44,697 bases of DNA from Allgaiera indica (GTDB lineage: Bacteria > Pseudomonadota > Alphaproteobacteria > Rhodobacterales > Rhodobacteraceae). Below the pieces are notes generated by a model. That model was not told the origin of the DNA and ran no database searches. It worked only from the letters and a program-made list of their open reading frames with translations. The DNA lies in assembly GCF_900106675.1 (NCBI RefSeq), contig NZ_FNOB01000029.1, positions 1-44,697 of the forward strand. The letters run 5' to 3'. A program made the translations under genes and the position numbers. Of this stretch, positions 44,371 through 44,697 are shown piece by piece (positions within the stretch are counted from its first letter, which is position 1; each line of letters opens with the position of its first letter).

Positions 44371-44385
44371 TGCACAATGAGTGCA
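44371..44385. promoter_or_regulatory. TGCAC-N5-GTGCA palindrome before marR
   Basis: TGCACAATGAGTGCA is a perfect 5-bp dyad around AATGA, 21 bases upstream of the marR start. It is a possible operator distinct from the one in front of hmgA. Confidence 0.4.
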
Positions 44386-44467
44386 CCACTCCCCCGCCCG
44401 GTTCAAGCACCCCCCCCGGACCGGCCCGCCGCGACGCCCGCCTCGCGCGAAGGTGGGCCGGGCGAGC

Positions 44468-44496
44468 TTGACTCGTTGCATTCGCAACAATACATC
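44468..44496 (+). promoter_or_regulatory. Candidate hmgA promoter with operator in the spacer
   Basis: TTGACT (44468-44473) and TACATC (44491-44496) are 17 bases apart. The perfect palindrome GTTGC-ATTC-GCAAC (44475-44488) fills the spacer, a repressor-like layout. The -10 is poor. The adjacent MarR protein is the natural candidate to bind it. Confidence 0.5.
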
Positions 44497-44548
44497 TTGC
44501 GGCATGTCGCGCCGGGTTATCCGGGGCCGGCGGCAACAGGAGGATGCC

Positions 44549-44697
44549 ATGACCAGTCAGGAGCTTCCGCAGGGGATGGTACGGGCGCCGTGCCAGCCCG
44601 GCCCGCACGAGGGCTACATGCCGGGCTTTGGCAACGATTTCGAGACCGAGGCCCTGCCGGGCGCCCTGCCCCAGGGCCAGAACAGCCCGCAGAAATG
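44549..44697 (+). CDS. hmgA: Homogentisate 1,2-dioxygenase, N-terminal part
   Basis: 49 codons are visible before the window ends. [20 protein letters not shown] followed by QNSPQK is the conserved N-terminus of homogentisate dioxygenase, which opens the ring of homogentisate in phenylalanine and tyrosine degradation. AGGAGGA lies 5 bases before the ATG at 44549. The metal-binding part is outside the window. Confidence 0.9.
   Translation, partial: MTSQELPQGMVRAPCQPGPHEGYMPGFGNDFETEALPGALPQGQNSPQK

Overview
The window is GC-rich bacterial chromosome, most probably from the Rhodobacteraceae (Alphaproteobacteria; a Paracoccus/Rhodovulum/Rhodobacter-like organism). The reasons are the short alphaproteobacterial ProS without the editing insertion, the glnK-amtB pair, the LolCE-type permease with LolD, the Sco/CtaG-like oxidase assembly proteins, the xdhABC plus BMP-type ABC operon, and small DUF1127 and ParA proteins of the type common in that family. 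No rRNA, tRNA or CRISPR array was seen.

Layout. 1-460: remnants of an IS30-type and an IS3-type transposase joined end to end; the second carries a palindromic insertion. 484-5815: DUF1127 protein, divergent LysR regulator with ogt, then proS and lolC/E-lolD. 6038-11320: a class A penicillin-binding protein (minus), glnK-amtB with a candidate sigma-54 promoter, and htpX. 11550-16895: dnaE (minus), a small membrane ORF overlapping a Sco-type copper chaperone, and a convergent CtaG-like protein. 17133-26491: a plus-strand purine operon, xdhA-xdhB-xdhC followed by ATPase, two permeases and a BMP-family binding protein; genes overlap almost throughout, so uptake and oxidation of purines look co-expressed. 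26722-29122 (minus): orphan ParA ATPase, Hsp20 with a ROSE-like leader, secreted trypsin-like protease. 29220-33119 (minus): glcD-glcE-glcF, with a TATAAT promoter flanked by a perfect inverted-repeat operator. 33419-41946: PatB/MalY-type C-S lyase, then a minus-strand oligopeptide ABC operon (binding protein, permease, a fused permease-ATPase, second ATPase, GntR regulator), divergent from a DUF1028 hydrolase-like gene across two near-identical palindromes. 42114-44697: thiolase, maleylacetoacetate isomerase and MarR regulator (minus), divergent from hmgA, which runs off the end: tyrosine/homogentisate catabolism.

The most unusual feature is a dispersed repeat of about 45-55 bp, seen seven times (17648, 19694, 27458, 31624, 34601, 38391, 41997). 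Each copy has a perfect G/C hairpin with a different loop, a second C-run, a GTATTT-like core and a CAAGATGAAG (or GAACAATGAAAG) tail. Five copies are intergenic, including two inside operons. Two lie in frame inside xdhA and xdhB, where they encode extra residues in a linker and a loop. I do not know a named family for this element.
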